A program made the translations under genes and the position numbers. Shown here piece by piece: positions 3,856 to 5,115 of a DNA stretch of 5,115 bases. The stretch's first letter is position 1; the number at the start of each line of letters is the position of its first letter. Below the pieces are notes generated by a model. That model was not told where the DNA came from and did not search any database. It saw only the letters and a list, made by a program, of their open reading frames with translations. Source of the DNA: Fimbriimonadaceae bacterium (GTDB lineage: Bacteria > Armatimonadota > Fimbriimonadia > Fimbriimonadales > Fimbriimonadaceae); the NCBI GenBank assembly GCA_020849075.1, contig JADLGZ010000108.1:1-5115 (forward strand), in the 5' to 3' direction.

Positions 3856-5115
3856 ATCGAAACCTTGCGCCTGCTCTGGGCGTACTTGCGGCCTTAGCCG
3901 TAGCGTCGTCGGCCTTTGGCCAGACAACCGTCAATATTGCCAGTGCGAACTTTGCTTCCAATCCTGGCAACCTCGACAACGATGGCTTGCCCAGCACGGG
4001 CACCAACACCGTTGTAACTGCACCGGCCGGCGCTGCCTACGCGCTCGGCAACAATGTCACGATCCACACGGCGTCCGTGACGGCTGTTGCAAGCGGTTCA
4101 TTTCAGAACGAGCCCAGCTTCCGACTGGAAAACGATGGCTTCCCAGGTATGAACACGTACTTCGCCCTGTCTTCGGTCGTCGGTACCTACACTTCATTCT
4201 CAATCACTTCAGACGTGGTCATGCCGTTGGGTGATGGTGGTCCCTACTCGTGGAATCCGGTCGCCACGTTGCTCGTTAACTCGGCGATTGCCGCGGCGTC
4301 AACTTGGACGATCGAAGCCTATGAGTCCTATGATGATGACGTCACGGGGAACGATTCGACCGGTACCGGGATTGCCTTCACCATTAACTTGTTTGTTCCA
4401 ACTGAGCCAGGGAATTGGGAAACGTTTGAGCCTCTCGTGGATGGCACACCATACTCCGGTACCGCGGGTTCGTTTACCGCTGATCGAACTTGGACGTACC
4501 AGAACAACAGTGCTCCAATTGGGTCGACAAGCTGGTTCACGGGCAACGACGCCGTTTTTACCGCGCAGAACGGAGCCCACTACCTGGGCGCCAACTTCAA
4601 TTCCACGGCCGGCGCGGGAACCATTGACAACTGGCTGATCTCGGAAGAGAAAACGCTGAACAATGGCGATGTTGTCTCCTTCTGGACCCGGTCTCCTGAG
4701 GGAAGCACATTCCCCGACCGACTTCACCTCAAGCTGAGCTCGAACGGCGCAAGCACAAACGTCGGTGATTTCACAACCGTCCTAGTTTCCGTCAATCCGA
4801 GCCTCACGGTCGGTGACTACCCCGGGACTTGGACCAAGTACTCGGGCACGGTTAGTGGGTTGAGTGGCGCTACTAGCTGCCGTCTCGCCTTCCACTATGA
4901 CGTAACCGATGGAGGGCCGGCTGGATCAAATTCAGACTACATCGGAATTGATGACATTTCGATCACGGCTCCTGGTCAGACGCTATCTGGCAACCTGATC
5001 TTGGGTGATACGGCGTTCAGTGCTGGGGGAACTCGCAACATCGCCTGGTCGGTGATGCAGGGTACGACCAACCTGGGTAGCGGCACGATCGTTGCTGGCG
5101 CACCGAGCACAGCGA
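3849..5115 (+). CDS. Secreted choice-of-anchor J domain protein, 3' end cut by window edge
   Basis: Open frame of 422 visible codons without a stop to the window edge. Residues 1-24 are a signal peptide (MINRN, a hydrophobic Ala/Leu/Val core, cleavage likely after AFG before Q25). Residues about 25-200 are an Asn/Thr/Ser-rich beta region that I do not recognise. Residues about 212-374 match the choice-of-anchor J domain: an early Trp (W215), DNWLISEE (260-267), SFWTRSPEG (277-285), FPDRLHLKLSSNG, a TVGDYPGTW stretch, and the closing SDYIGIDDISI (362-372). Such domains occur on exported proteins whose C-terminus carries one of several alternative anchors, for example PEP-CTERM. The anchor here lies beyond the window, so surface attachment is inferred. 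Residues after about 377 begin another beta module (SGNLILGDTAF onward). The function is unknown and no catalytic motif is visible. It is transcribed divergently from rpsF and has no partner gene in view. Confidence 0.9.
   Translation, partial: MINRNLAPALGVLAALAVASSAFGQTTVNIASANFASNPGNLDNDGLPSTGTNTVVTAPAGAAYALGNNVTIHTASVTAVASGSFQNEPSFRLENDGFPGMNTYFALSSVVGTYTSFSITSDVVMPLGDGGPYSWNPVATLLVNSAIAAASTWTIEAYESYDDDVTGNDSTGTGIAFTINLFVPTEPGNWETFEPLVDGTPYSGTAGSFTADRTWTYQNNSAPIGSTSWFTGNDAVFTAQNGAHYLGANFNSTAGAGTIDNWLISEEKTLNNGDVVSFWTRSPEGSTFPDRLHLKLSSNGASTNVGDFTTVLVSVNPSLTVGDYPGTWTKYSGTVSGLSGATSCRLAFHYDVTDGGPAGSNSDYIGIDDISITAPGQTLSGNLILGDTAFSAGGTRNIAWSVMQGTTNLGSGTIVAGAPSTA

Noticed and set aside
4299..4727. 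Minus-strand open frame of 142 codons
   Set aside because: Antisense to the choice-of-anchor J coding region, whose domain motifs continue uninterrupted through this stretch. No ribosome site or known motif.

Overview
The window looks like ordinary chromosome from a bacterium of the Armatimonadota, most plausibly the Fimbriimonadia. That assignment is inference. It rests on a choice-of-anchor J surface protein, a secreted GH13 amylase, and an archaeal/actinobacterial-type bifunctional phosphoglucose/phosphomannose isomerase placed directly behind rpsF-ssb, all at moderate GC. No rRNA, tRNA, CRISPR array, insertion sequence or phage gene was seen.

Layout. A divergent intergenic region (3652-3848) separates two transcription units. 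Leftward (minus strand) run rpsF (3651-3325), ssb (3320-2904), a phosphoglucose/phosphomannose isomerase gene (2881-1820) and a small secreted protein of unknown function (1778-1248). Gaps of 4, 22 and 41 bases suggest one operon. A strong hairpin (1199-1235) follows the fourth gene. Past it, still on the minus strand, a secreted alpha-amylase gene starts at 1175 and runs off the left edge of the window. This gene is real although it is cut: the first 391 codons contain a signal peptide, a beta-rich N-terminal module and two GH13 signature regions. Rightward (plus strand), one gene starts at 3849 and runs off the right edge. It encodes a secreted protein with a choice-of-anchor J domain.

How the genes fit together. 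S6 and SSB are core translation and replication proteins that are neighbours in most bacteria. Here the usual next genes, rpsR and rplI, are absent and a sugar-phosphate isomerase sits in their place. The isomerase (glucose-6-P / mannose-6-P to fructose-6-P) and the amylase (starch to maltodextrins) both serve carbohydrate use, but a functional link beyond adjacency is unproven.

The most interesting non-coding signal is in the rpsF leader. A two-part stem (3652-3697) pairs through the Shine-Dalgarno and ends right at the start codon, as expected of a translational autoregulation element of the S6:S18 kind. No clearly new defence or mobile system is visible. The observations worth following are regulatory structure, gene order and some unusual protein ends.
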